Shown here one piece after another: positions 45,839-54,362 of a stretch of 64,000 nt of DNA. The translations under genes were made by a program, and so were the position numbers. The DNA comes from Streptomyces griseochromogenes. Lineage in GTDB: Bacteria; Actinomycetota; Actinomycetes; Streptomycetales; Streptomycetaceae. Within the stretch, counting starts at the first letter, position 1, and each line of letters begins with the position of its first letter. The notes beneath the pieces were generated by a model that made no database searches, was not told the DNA's origin, and was given only the letters and a program-made list of their open reading frames with translations. Location of the stretch: assembly GCF_001542625.1 (NCBI RefSeq), contig NZ_CP016279.1:7750001-7814000 (forward strand), in the 5' to 3' direction.

Positions 45839-47209
45839 TCAGCGCACTCCCACCGCCGCGAGCGCCTTGCGCTGGCGCGGGTTCGGGTGGGCCGGGAAGT
45901 AGAGGTAGCAGACCCCTCCGGTGCCGGAGGCGACCTTCCCGGAGGCGTTGTACCGCTTGGTGCGCAGCCAGATGTTCTCGAACTCCCGGCGCAGATACAC
46001 GCGCCGCACCGCCGCGTCGTCCGCCGAGGCCGGGTCGTTGGCGATCACATCGCCGTCCGCCGTGAAGCCGATCACGGTCATCAGGTGCCCCGAGGTGCCG
46101 TACCCGGCGCCGGTCAGCTCGGTCTTGAGGAAGGACTGGGACGTTATGGCCGGGATGCCGGCCGCGATCAGCGTCTCCAGGTCGGTGAGCGAGGCCAGCC
46201 TCGTGACCACGCCCTGCAGGCCCTTGAAGGTGGCCGCGTAGGCGGCGTTGAACGGCCAGTTGCCGCAGCCCTCGTACTGGGAGTCGTAGGTGAAGCGGGC
46301 GGCGTTGTCGACCTGCGGGTCGGCGTAGGACGGGTCGACCCAGGACAGCTGCCCGGGGGTGAGCCGGCCACCCCAGTACTCGATGATCATCTGCGAGGAG
46401 GTGGGGCTGCACCAGGCCTCGCCGCCGTTGTCGTACTCCGGGTACTGGCCCTTGTGGATCTCCTGCGAGTAGCGCGGGACGCTCAGCTCCTGGGCGAGGC
46501 CGGGGGTGGAGGCGGGGACGGTGAAGCGGTCGGGGATGTCGGAGCCCATGGCGCCGAGCCGCCACACGGTAGGGGTGAGGCTGGTGCCGGGCCTGCGGTA
46601 GAGGGTGAGGCGCAGCCGGTACGAGGAAAGCCGCAGGCCGGTGCTCGCGTCGTCGATGGCGAAGGTGTCGGTCCAGACGGTGCTCCTGCCGTCCTTCTGG
46701 CCGTCCACCGAGGTCCGCTTGATGTCCTGGTCCCCGGCCGCCCAGCGGCCCATGACGTACCAGGGGGTGGCGGTGCCGTCGGAGTAGGTTCCCTGCAGCT
46801 CGACCTGGAGCCAGGTGCCGGCCGGGGTGTCGGCGTTCCAGGAGGCGACGACCTCGGTCGCGGGCACGCCGAGCCGGTGGACCGGGCCGGTCCAGATGGC
46901 GTATTCCCAGGTGGCGGTGGTGCCGGTGTGCGGGTCGGTGTAGTCGGTGCGGCCCGCGGCGGCGCCGATCACGACGCCGGGGCGGTGGCCGGGGACCGCG
47001 CGGGCACCTTGGGCGGTGCCGCCGCGCCAGTCGCGGTACGTCGTCCAGGCGTGGTAGTCGACGGGGCGGGCGGCGGCCCGGCCGGGGTCGTCGGCGTCGG
47101 CGGCGGGCGCCGGTGTGGCGGCGGCCGCGGGTACGGCTCCTGAGGCGACCGCCGCCACCACGGCGGCGGTGAGGACCGTTCTGCGGGACGGCTGCTGGGC
47201 TCTGCTCAT
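45839..47209 (-). CDS. Tat-exported C39-like cysteine peptidase
   Basis: A 456-aa exported protein. A twin-arginine signal (PSRRTVLTAAVVAAVASGAV) is followed by an Ala/Pro linker, a roughly 200-residue beta-rich domain, and a C-terminal C39-like papain fold with catalytic Cys in GGEAWCSPTSSQMIIEYWGG, His in TSGHLMTVIGFTADG and Asp in VIANDPAS. Such proteins have the fold of bacteriocin-processing peptidases but act outside the cell; substrate unknown. ATG 47209 gives a proper Tat signal. A DasR-like half operator lies 117 bp upstream. Confidence 0.9.
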   Translation of the reverse strand: MSRAQQPSRRTVLTAAVVAAVASGAVPAAAATPAPAADADDPGRAAARPVDYHAWTTYRDWRGGTAQGARAVPGHRPGVVIGAAAGRTDYTDPHTGTTATWEYAIWTGPVHRLGVPATEVVASWNADTPAGTWLQVELQGTYSDGTATPWYVMGRWAAGDQDIKRTSVDGQKDGRSTVWTDTFAIDDASTGLRLSSYRLRLTLYRRPGTSLTPTVWRLGAMGSDIPDRFTVPASTPGLAQELSVPRYSQEIHKGQYPEYDNGGEAWCSPTSSQMIIEYWGGRLTPGQLSWVDPSYADPQVDNAARFTYDSQYEGCGNWPFNAAYAATFKGLQGVVTRLASLTDLETLIAAGIPAITSQSFLKTELTGAGYGTSGHLMTVIGFTADGDVIANDPASADDAAVRRVYLRREFENIWLRTKRYNASGKVASGTGGVCYLYFPAHPNPRQRKALAAVGVR

Positions 47210-47325
47210 GGGCGCGGTTACCCCCAGGTGTCCGGTTCGGTGCGGATCCGGTGCTCGGTTGTGCGCCAACTATGGAACAGGCGGCATGGCCCTGCCAGCA
47301 CTTCGGCGCATGCCGCGACACGAAT

Positions 47326-47338
47326 ATTGGTCCGAACC
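47326..47338. promoter_or_regulatory. DasR-like element upstream of the C39-like peptidase gene
   Basis: ATTGGTCCGAACC is base-for-base identical to the first 13 bases of the upstream dre-like element in the chitinase promoter (43423). It lies in the 211-bp gap between the permease stop and the C39-like gene start, so only the C39 gene (minus strand) is downstream. The second repeat and the -35/-10 arrangement of the chitinase promoter are not evident here. Confidence 0.45.
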
Positions 47339-47367
47339 TCTGAAAGCGGCGCGGGCGGATACGCGAA

Positions 47368-47404
47368 GGCCCCGGTGCGGGGCACTGAGTCCCGCGCCGG
47401 GGCC
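47368..47404 (-). terminator. Terminator hairpin after the APC permease gene
   Basis: A 14-bp stem with one G-U wobble (47368-47381 with 47391-47404) and a 9-nt loop, beginning 16 nt after the permease stop on the minus strand. No long U-run. Confidence 0.75.
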
Positions 47405-47420
47405 GTGGCGGCGGGCGCGG

Positions 47421-48965
47421 TCAGATGAGGTCCATCGCGGCGACCTCGTCGGGACCGCCGTAGCTGACCGGGCCCTGGAAGCGGCGGCGGGCCGTGGCGA
47501 ACCACCAGACCGTGGCCACGAGCAGGACGACGGCCAGCGCGATCGGCGCGTAGTTGAAGGAGTCGACGGTGATCGGCGAGGCCTGCGGCAGCATGAACAG
47601 GACGCTGCTGAGCAGGATCCAGATCACCGCGACCCAGCCGATCGGCCTGCCCCAGCGGCCCAGGTGCCAGGGCCCGGCCTGGAACTCGCCGCCGAGCCGC
47701 AGGCGCAGGAAGATCGGCACGGCGTAGGCGAGGAAGAGCCCGACCACGTTGACGCTGACGATGGCGGTGAACGCCGTCTTCGACCACCAGCCCGGCAGCA
47801 CCAGGGCGAGCGAGCAGGCCACCGCCAGCCAGACCGCCTTGACCGGGGTGCGGGTGCGCAGCGAGACCGAGTGCCACCAGCGGGAGCCGGGCATGGCGCC
47901 GTCCCGGGAGAAGGCGAAGATCTGCCGGGTGTTGCTGGTGAGGTTGGCGAGACCGCAGAAGAGCATCGCGCCGATGACGATGAGCAGCATCACCTTGGCG
48001 GTGCCGAGGCCGAGGCCGTCGATGAGAATCTGGACGGGCGGCCCGAAGGGGGAGCCGACCACCTTGTGGTAGTCGCTAATGCTGTAGACCAATGCAAGCA
48101 TCAGGATCAGGCCGGTGATCGCCGAATAGCCGACGGCACGCGTGATCCCCCGCGGGGCGTTGACCGTCGCGCGGACCGTTTCCTCGGACATGTGGAAGCT
48201 GCCGTCGAACCCGGTGAAGGTCCAGCTGGTGACCAGCAGGCCCAGCATGCCGCCGTAAAGCCCGCTCGTGAAGCCGGTGTTGTTCTCGAAATGCGTCACG
48301 AAGGACGCCGACTGATGATGATCGGGCATCACGATGAGTGTGCTCACGATCACCACGAGTCCGATCAGCAGCCACCACACGGAAATTCGGTTCAGTACGG
48401 CGACCAGTTGGACGGTGTAGGTGTTGGCAAGGCCCTGCAACACGATGATCAGAGCCGTGATCAGGACCGTCTGGTGCGGGGTGGGCCGGTACGAGGCCCA
48501 CTGCAGTTGGATGAACGCCTGGATGAAGGTCGCGGCCGCGTAGCCGGTGGCCGCGGTGCCGCCGATCTGTCCCACGAAGTTCAGCCAGCCGGTGAACCAC
48601 GACCAGGCACCCTTGTGCCGCTTGGCGAGTTTTCCTGCGGAGAAATACAGCGCACCGCTCGTCGGATAGGCGGAGGCGACTTCCGCCATGGCCGCGGCGA
48701 TGAACAGCACCATGATGGAAACACCGATCCAGCCGAACACGAGAATGCGGGGTCCGCCCGCGTTCATGCCGAATCCGAAGGACGAGAAAATACCCGAAAG
48801 GATATTGATGATGGTGAAGGAGATCGCGAAATTGTCGAACGCCTGGAAGCGCCGGGTGAGTTTCCGCGGATAACCCATCGCATGCAGGGTCGCGTCATCG
48901 TCGAGCGCGGCCGGGTCTTCTCCCCCGCGGGCCTTCGCCCGTGGAGCCGATATCCGTTCCGACAC
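47421..48965 (-). CDS. APC-family amino acid permease
   Basis: A 514-aa transporter with about 12 membrane helices of the APC superfamily, GABA/choline-permease-like group: ALHAMGYPRKLTRRFQAFDNFAISFTII at the N-terminus, SGALYFSAGKLAKR, GFDGSFHMSEETVRATVNAP in the central loop, and TSNTRQIFAFSRDGAMPG. A proton-coupled amino acid or amine importer is likely; substrate not readable. GTG 48965 with AAAGG 7 nt upstream. The next gene upstream ends 44 bp away on the same strand, so the two may be cotranscribed. Confidence 0.92.
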   Translation of the reverse strand: MSERISAPRAKARGGEDPAALDDDATLHAMGYPRKLTRRFQAFDNFAISFTIINILSGIFSSFGFGMNAGGPRILVFGWIGVSIMVLFIAAAMAEVASAYPTSGALYFSAGKLAKRHKGAWSWFTGWLNFVGQIGGTAATGYAAATFIQAFIQLQWASYRPTPHQTVLITALIIVLQGLANTYTVQLVAVLNRISVWWLLIGLVVIVSTLIVMPDHHQSASFVTHFENNTGFTSGLYGGMLGLLVTSWTFTGFDGSFHMSEETVRATVNAPRGITRAVGYSAITGLILMLALVYSISDYHKVVGSPFGPPVQILIDGLGLGTAKVMLLIVIGAMLFCGLANLTSNTRQIFAFSRDGAMPGSRWWHSVSLRTRTPVKAVWLAVACSLALVLPGWWSKTAFTAIVSVNVVGLFLAYAVPIFLRLRLGGEFQAGPWHLGRWGRPIGWVAVIWILLSSVLFMLPQASPITVDSFNYAPIALAVVLLVATVWWFATARRRFQGPVSYGGPDEVAAMDLI

Positions 48966-49009
48966 AGATCGACCTTTCTCTTGGTGGGGGGCAGAGCAGG
49001 TTCGGGGGG

Positions 49010-49966
49010 TCAGGCGGCTCCCGGCACGGGCAGGCCGCAGGCCCGACGGGCGCGGGAGAGCTGCTCGGCGGGGTCGCCGAAGGCGCTCCAGGGCATGCGC
49101 GAGGCGTAGGGGCCCATCGCCGCGAAGACCGCCCGGGCCTCGAACTCGCGCTGGCCCATGACCAGCGCGTGCGCGAGGTAGGCCAGGTCGAGCACCGGAG
49201 TGAAGCGGTAACCGGCCACCGCGGGCAGCCAGTTCTGGTAGATCGCCAGGGCGGTGGAGCGCCACTGGGGCTGTTCCCAGACGCGGTCGGCGAGCAGCTG
49301 GGTGGGGTTGTAGCTCTCCACCAGGGCCACCAGCGGCAGCAGCCTGAGGGTGGAGTCGGCGGGCGCCCGCTGGCTGAGGAAGGCGGCCACGTCCCAGGCG
49401 GCGTTGACCGAGCCGCCGTGGCGCGTGAAGAAACACGACAGGAAGCGGTGGTGCCCTTCGCGGTGCCAGGGGTCCAGGGACAGGACGTGCGCGAACAGCC
49501 GCCAGGGGCCGGGGGGTGCGGTGAGGAGCCCCTGCGGGGCAGGGTCGCGCAGCCGGTGCAGCCGGGCCATGGAGAGCTTCGCGACCCAGGGGGTGGGGTC
49601 GTCGGGGGCCATGGCGGCGGCCCGGTCGCAGGCGGCCAGCGCGATCCGCTCCAGCGCCTCGGCGCGTTCGTCGCGCGCGTCGGCGGCGCGGACCGCCCGC
49701 TGCACCGCCACCCGGGCCCACATCAGCGCGGCCTCCGGCGTCGGCTCCTCGGCCAGCCATCGCTCGACGAGGTCCGTGCCGGCCGCCTCGGAGGCCAGCA
49801 CCAGCGAGCGGTGGGCACGCAGGGCGAAGTCGGAACGGGTCTCGGCGAGGGCTTCGTACGCGCTCAGATAACGCCCGGCACGCACATCGACGCATACGCT
49901 CGCCAGGACACGGTCGTCGGCCGCCGGATGCCATACATAGTGCCCTTCGAATAACTCCGCGGCCAT
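49010..49966 (-). CDS. Conserved helical hypothetical protein
   Basis: A 318-aa all-helical protein with TPR-like helix pairs (YLSAYEALAETRSDFALRAHRS, ALMWARVAVQRAVRAADARDERAEALERIALAACDRA) and a conserved stretch PDDPTPWVAKLSMARLHR. No membrane helix. Not assigned to a family. ATG 49966 is preferred over 49996. It precedes the permease gene by 44 bp on the same strand, so a shared transcript is likely. The gene faces away from the P-loop kinase gene, with an AACCGA/TCGGTT operator-like element between. Confidence 0.72.
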   Translation of the reverse strand: MAAELFEGHYVWHPAADDRVLASVCVDVRAGRYLSAYEALAETRSDFALRAHRSLVLASEAAGTDLVERWLAEEPTPEAALMWARVAVQRAVRAADARDERAEALERIALAACDRAAAMAPDDPTPWVAKLSMARLHRLRDPAPQGLLTAPPGPWRLFAHVLSLDPWHREGHHRFLSCFFTRHGGSVNAAWDVAAFLSQRAPADSTLRLLPLVALVESYNPTQLLADRVWEQPQWRSTALAIYQNWLPAVAGYRFTPVLDLAYLAHALVMGQREFEARAVFAAMGPYASRMPWSAFGDPAEQLSRARRACGLPVPGAA

Positions 49967-50065
49967 GTTCCCCTGTCCGTCCCCGTTACGACGCATCGCA
50001 GTTGCGCAGGAGGCACCTTACTCACCGGTCGGCGCACCGGGAACGCCGAGTTTCACATATCGGTC

Positions 50066-50082
50066 AACCGATTCGGTCGGTT
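50066..50082. promoter_or_regulatory. Operator-like inverted repeat in divergent region
   Basis: AACCGA-TTCGG-TCGGTT, 6-bp arms with a 5-nt centre; a nested ACCGA-T-TCGGT overlaps it. The A+T-rich context and the symmetry resemble TetR-type operators. It lies between the helical hypothetical gene and the P-loop kinase gene. Confidence 0.45.
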
Positions 50083-50218
50083 AATCCGTTTGATTGACCG
50101 GCGGTCAGCCAGTGGTTCAAGGAGTGACGTTTCGCGGCCCGCCGGGTCCGTCACTATGGGCCACTACTAGACTGTTTCCGGAAAACACCCCACACCGCAC
50201 CACACCTCAGGAATCGCC

Positions 50219-50839
50219 ATTCACGATCTCGCCGCCCGGCTGCGCGGGCTCCCCCCCTCCCTGGGGCCGGTCCGGCTCATCGGCGTCGACGGGCACGCCG
50301 GCTCCGGGAAGTCCACCTTCGCGCAGCGCCTGGCCGCGGCGCTGGACGGGGCGCCGGTGCTGCACCTCGACGACATCGCCAGCCACGACCGGCTCTTCGA
50401 CTGGACGCAGCGCCTGCTGACCCAGGTGATCGGACCGCTCTCCCGCGGCGAGACCGCGCACTACACCCCCTACGACTGGCACGCCCGCGCGTTCGGCGCA
50501 CCGCGCCCGCTGCCGCCCGCTCCCGTGGTCGTGATCGAGGGGGTCGGCGCCGGACGCCGGGCGCTGCGCCCCTATCTGGCGCGGCTGCTGTGGATGGAGT
50601 TGCCCCACGAGGAGTCCTGGGCGCGCGGACAACGCCGGGACGGCGCGGAGCTGCGGGAGTTCTGGGCCGGATGGGTCGCGGCGGAGCGCGCGCACTTCAC
50701 CGCCGACCCTTCGCGCCCCCATGCCGATCTCCTGGTACTCCAGACACCGGAGGGGTACGAGGTGCTCCCGGGACCCGCGAGGAGCATTGGACCGGACCAT
50801 GAGGTGACCCACCGTGACGGATCGTCCGCCGTGTGGTGA
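50219..50839 (+). CDS. Uridine kinase-like P-loop protein with non-standard start codon
   Basis: A 206-aa P-loop NTPase. Walker A LIGVDGHAGSGKSTFAQRL (about residues 21-39), LHLDDIASHDRLFDW like the uridine/phosphoribulokinase switch, later VIEGVGAGRRALRPYL. No ATG, GTG or TTG occurs in frame between the stop at 50168 and the P-loop; the first is GTG 50357, which would cut the P-loop off. ATT 50219 is chosen: AGGA lies about 7 nt upstream and the product begins IHDLAARLRGLPPSLGPVRL, which is how remembered homologues begin after Met. ATC 50213 or a CTG are alternatives. Confidence 0.75.
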   Translation: MHDLAARLRGLPPSLGPVRLIGVDGHAGSGKSTFAQRLAAALDGAPVLHLDDIASHDRLFDWTQRLLTQVIGPLSRGETAHYTPYDWHARAFGAPRPLPPAPVVVIEGVGAGRRALRPYLARLLWMELPHEESWARGQRRDGAELREFWAGWVAAERAHFTADPSRPHADLLVLQTPEGYEVLPGPARSIGPDHEVTHRDGSSAVW

Positions 50840-50888
50840 ACCTGTGAAGACCCTTGCGGGGGAACTTCTTTGAGTGCCCCGGCGACGC

Positions 50889-50996
50889 TTGACCCGGGGG
50901 CCGTACAGGACTTACGTTCTCAATGTGCGGCCATGGAGAGCCGCCCCGCAAACGCGAAGCCCCCGGTTGTTCCCCCGTGATCGGGGGCTTCGTTCT
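50889..50996 (+). ncRNA. Candidate small RNA with its own promoter and terminator
   Basis: TTGACC (50889-50894), an 18-bp spacer and TACGTT (50913-50918) form a vegetative-type promoter predicted to start near 50925. About 70 nt later a perfect 11-bp stem (50955-50965 with 50982-50992) is followed by TTCT, a good intrinsic terminator; a smaller GCGGC/GCCGC hairpin precedes it. No frame of use lies in between. The promoter is downstream of the kinase gene and far (about 280 bp) from the AAA+ start, so a stand-alone RNA of about 70 nt is the simplest reading; a gene-end terminator plus chance boxes is the alternative. Confidence 0.5.
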
Positions 50997-51270
50997 GCCC
51001 GCGGCCGGCTTCCCGGGCGCCCCGCGCACCGATCCGCTCACCCTCAGTCACCGGCCCGAGTGCGCCCCGTCTGCTCCCACCTCGTCAAACGGCCCGTGCG
51101 GCACCCTTCGGCGGGCGGTCGTCCCGCGGGTACGATGCCCTCGGTGCGACCTTCGAGCGGCTGCCTCGCGCACCTGCAACTCCGTTCCGCAGCACGGCGG
51201 TTCGAACGCGGCGGCTGTCGGGCGACTGCCCGGTGGTGAACCAACGGGGGCACGGTCTGTGGGGGACGTG
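50993..51270 (+). promoter_or_regulatory. Upstream region of the EccA-like gene with a vegetative-type promoter
   Basis: TTCGGC (51108-51113) and TACGAT (51132-51137), 18 bp apart, give a plausible promoter about 130 bp before the ATG at 51271. Another reading start, GTG 51259, exists upstream of the ATG. The rest of the gap shows no gene. Confidence 0.45.
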
Positions 51271-53142
51271 ATGGACTTCGGCACGCAGGGCCCCGAGGCC
51301 CCGGCCGACCTCGCCTGGCTGCGAGGTGTGGACGCCTACACGATGGGTGCCTATCCGCAGGCGGAGGAGGAGTTCCGCACCGCGGTACGGATGGATCCGG
51401 GGATGGCGGACGCCTGGCTCGGACTGCACGCGCTACGGGTCGACACGACGACCGCGCTGCTGAGGATGTTCCGGCACCGGGACCGCTTCGGGGAGCAGCG
51501 CGCCCGGCACCGCCGGACCCTCAACTCCTGGTACTGGCTGGGCTGGTGGGTACAGCCGGTCCTGGAGAGCCCGCGCGATCTGTTGCTCGCCCACGCCTCG
51601 CACTGGCTGGACGGCCGGCACGTCCCCGAGCTGGACCGGGCACTGGCCGGACTGCCCCCGGTGGACACCGATCCGCAGGTGCGCTTCCTGCACGCCTGCC
51701 GCGCCTATCTGGTCAAGGACTGGGACCAGCTGGTACGGCACACCGATCCGCTGCTGGACGATCCCCTGCTCGGCATCGAGGCAGGCCTGTTCGGCGGCAT
51801 GGCCCGGGTCCGGCTGGAGACGTACGGCCAGGCCGAGCCGCTTCTCTCGGCGGCCCTGATGCGCTGCCGCAGCGAGCAGCCGCAGCGCAAGGAGCTGCGC
51901 TACTGGCTCGCGCGGGCGCACGAGGGCACGGGGCGCAGCGCCGCGGCGCTCCCGCTGTACCGGGCCGTGCACCGGGTGGATCCGGCCTTCATGGACACCT
52001 CGGCCCGGCTCGCCGCGATCGCCGAGGGCGACGGGTACGACGACTCGGCCGACCTCGCGTCGATCACCCTGACCGGTGCCGGGCAGGACACGGTGGACGG
52101 GCCGGACACGCTCGATCCGCTCTTCGGCACGGAGGGCCGGGATCTGCGGCTGTCGGAGCCCGACCTGCCGACGGGGCCCCTCCCGTCGGTCTCCGATCCG
52201 GCCGTACGGGCGAAGAGCGGTGTGCCGTCGTCGCCGTCCTCACCCCTGCCGGCGGGCCCGACCGATCCCGCGTTGCTGGAGGAGGCGCTCGCCGAGCTGG
52301 AGCGGATGGTGGGTCTCGAACCGGTCAAGCGCCAGGTCAAGGCGTTGTCCGCGCAGCTGAACATGGCGAGGCTGCGGGCCGGGCAGGGCCTTCCGGTGCA
52401 GCCGCCCAAACGGCACTTCGTCTTCTCCGGCCCCTCGGGCACCGGGAAGACCACGGTCGCGCGGATCCTGGGCCGGGTCTTCTACGCGCTGGGGCTGCTC
52501 GGCGGCGACCACCTCGTGGAAGCCCAGCGGGCGGATCTCGTCGGCGAGTATCTGGGCCAGACGGCCGTGAAGGCCAACGAGCTGATCGACTCCGCGATCG
52601 GCGGGGTGCTGTTCGTGGACGAGGCGTACTCGCTGTCCAACTCCGGGTACGGCAAGGGGGACGCGTACGGCGACGAGGCTCTGCAGGTGCTGCTGAAGCG
52701 GGCCGAGGACAACCGGGACCACCTGGTGGTGATCCTGGCCGGCTATCCGGAGGGCATGGACCGGCTGCTCGCCGCGAACCCCGGGCTCTCCTCCCGGTTC
52801 ACCACGCGGGTGGACTTCCCCTCCTACCGGCCGCTGGAACTCACCGAGATCGGCAAGGTGCTGGCGGCGGAGAACGGGGACCTGTGGGACGGGGAGGCCC
52901 TGGAGGAGCTGCGGTCGATCGCCGGGCATGTGGTGGATCAGGGGTGGATCGACGAGCTGGGGAACGGGCGCTTTCTGCGGACGCTGTACGAGAAGAGCTG
53001 CGCGTACCGGGATCTGCGGTTGTCGGGGTATCCCGGGGCACTGTCCCGGCAGGACCTGGCGACGTTGAGGCTGCCCGATCTGATGCAGGCGTACGGGGAA
53101 GTGCTGTCCGGGCGGGGGCCGCAGGATCCGTCGGCCACGTAG
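51271..53142 (+). CDS. EccA-like AAA+ ATPase (TPR domain plus CbxX/CfqX)
   Basis: A 623-aa protein with an N-terminal TPR-like domain (about residues 1-290: WLRGVDAYTMGAYPQAEEEFRTAV, YWLARAHEGTGRSAAALPLY), a Pro/Ser-rich linker, and a CbxX/CfqX AAA+ domain (about 335-600) with Walker A FSGPSGTGKTTVARI, Walker B GGVLFVDEAYSL, sensor VVILAGYPEGMDRLL and arginine finger LSSRF. This matches EccA of type VII (ESX) secretion in order and length, but no ESX genes are in the window. Probably a chaperone-like remodelling ATPase. Followed by a dispersed repeat and convergent CBS genes. Confidence 0.93.
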   Translation: MDFGTQGPEAPADLAWLRGVDAYTMGAYPQAEEEFRTAVRMDPGMADAWLGLHALRVDTTTALLRMFRHRDRFGEQRARHRRTLNSWYWLGWWVQPVLESPRDLLLAHASHWLDGRHVPELDRALAGLPPVDTDPQVRFLHACRAYLVKDWDQLVRHTDPLLDDPLLGIEAGLFGGMARVRLETYGQAEPLLSAALMRCRSEQPQRKELRYWLARAHEGTGRSAAALPLYRAVHRVDPAFMDTSARLAAIAEGDGYDDSADLASITLTGAGQDTVDGPDTLDPLFGTEGRDLRLSEPDLPTGPLPSVSDPAVRAKSGVPSSPSSPLPAGPTDPALLEEALAELERMVGLEPVKRQVKALSAQLNMARLRAGQGLPVQPPKRHFVFSGPSGTGKTTVARILGRVFYALGLLGGDHLVEAQRADLVGEYLGQTAVKANELIDSAIGGVLFVDEAYSLSNSGYGKGDAYGDEALQVLLKRAEDNRDHLVVILAGYPEGMDRLLAANPGLSSRFTTRVDFPSYRPLELTEIGKVLAAENGDLWDGEALEELRSIAGHVVDQGWIDELGNGRFLRTLYEKSCAYRDLRLSGYPGALSRQDLATLRLPDLMQAYGEVLSGRGPQDPSAT

Positions 53143-53220
53143 TCCCGTGGGCTGCGGCTGGGCGGGGGTGGGGCCGCTTTCCCGCGTCGGCGCGGCCGCC
53201 GCGGCTACGAGCGCCCTGAG

Positions 53221-53252
53221 GGGGCGCGGGGAACTGCGCGAGCAACCCCCAC
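53221..53252 (+). repeat. Dispersed Streptomyces intergenic repeat, second copy
   Basis: Differs by a single base from the repeat at 29325. It lies in the 140-bp gap between the convergent AAA+ and CBS genes; GCGGCCGCCGC palindromes precede it (about 53190-53202). A gene-end position in both copies supports a role at mRNA 3' ends. Confidence 0.7.
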
Positions 53253-53282
53253 GCGCCCGCGGGTGGGCGACGGGCGCCCCGC

Positions 53283-54362
53283 CTACGCCATCGCGCCCTC
53301 CGGCTCTCCGGTCGACCTGGGCTGCAGGACCTGCGGCGGTGTCTGCCTGTGCGCCGGATCGCGTACCTCGCCGACCAGGAGTTCCAGTACGTCCTCCAGG
53401 GCGACCAGACCCAGTACCTTGCCGCTCGCATCCGCGACCTGGGCCAGATGGGTGGCGGCTCGGCGCATGACCGTCAGCGCGTCGTCCAGCGGGAGCTCCG
53501 CGCGAAGGGTCGTCATCGGCCGCCACACGTGCTGGGGAACGGCGCGCTGGGAGTCCTCCAGGTCCAGGACGTCCTTGACGTGGACATATCCCATGAAGGC
53601 GCCCGTGGCGGCCGCCACCGGGAAGCGGGAGTACCCCGTACGCGCGGTCAGCCGGACGATCTCCCCCGGAGTGACCGACGGAGCCACCGTCACCAGGGAC
53701 TCGCGTCGCAGCAGGACGTCCGTCACCGGGCGGGAGCCCAGTTCCAGCGCGTCCTCCAGCCGCTCCCGCTCCTCGGGGTCGAGCAGGCCCGCCTGGCCGG
53801 AGTCCTCCAGCAGCCGGTTCAGCTGCTCGCTGGTGACGACCGCCTCGACCTCGTCCTTGGGCTCGACGCGGAAGAGCCGCAGGATGGCCTGGGCGCAGGC
53901 GCCCAGGGCCACGGTGATCGGCTTGCACAGCCGGGCGAAGTAGACAAGGCCGGGGCTGAGCCACAGCGCGGCCTTCTCCGGGGCCGCCATCGCGAGGTTC
54001 TTCGGGACCATCTCGCCGATCACCAGATGGAAGAAGACCACGCCGGCGAGCGCGATCACATAGCCCAGCGGGTGGATCACGCCGTCCGGGAGGCGGACCG
54101 CCTCGAACACCGGCTCCAGCAGGTGGGCGACGGTCGGCTCGGCCACCGCGCCGAGCGTCAGCGAGCAGACGGTGATGCCGAACTGCGCGGCGGCCATCAT
54201 CTGCGGCAGCCGCTCCAGGCCGTAGAGCACCTGGCGGGCCCGGGCGGTGCCGAGCGGTTCGATCTGGCTGCGGCGGACGGAGACGAGCGCGAACTCGGCG
54301 CCGACGAAGAAGCCGTTGGCGAGCACCAGCAGCGCCGCGAAGACCAGTTGGAGGACGCTCAT
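53283..54362 (-). CDS. DUF21/CNNM-type membrane protein with CBS pair (second of two)
   Basis: A 359-aa CNNM/CorC-type protein: three or four membrane helices in the DUF21 domain (LVFAALLVLANGFFVGAEFALVSVRR at the start; FFHLVIGEMVPKNLAM near residue 115), then two CBS modules (about 200-330). Bacterial homologues move Mg2+ or Co2+ or help with their efflux. It lacks the CorC/HlyC transporter-associated C-terminal domain of its upstream paralogue. ATG 54362 overlaps that gene's stop, so the two are made together and may form a heterodimer. Confidence 0.94.
   Translation of the reverse strand: MSVLQLVFAALLVLANGFFVGAEFALVSVRRSQIEPLGTARARQVLYGLERLPQMMAAAQFGITVCSLTLGAVAEPTVAHLLEPVFEAVRLPDGVIHPLGYVIALAGVVFFHLVIGEMVPKNLAMAAPEKAALWLSPGLVYFARLCKPITVALGACAQAILRLFRVEPKDEVEAVVTSEQLNRLLEDSGQAGLLDPEERERLEDALELGSRPVTDVLLRRESLVTVAPSVTPGEIVRLTARTGYSRFPVAAATGAFMGYVHVKDVLDLEDSQRAVPQHVWRPMTTLRAELPLDDALTVMRRAATHLAQVADASGKVLGLVALEDVLELLVGEVRDPAHRQTPPQVLQPRSTGEPEGAMA

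Noticed and set aside
50357..50839. Shorter version of the P-loop kinase starting at GTG 50357
   Set aside because: It begins after the GSGKST P-loop, so it would make a kinase without an ATP site, and no ribosome binding site precedes it.
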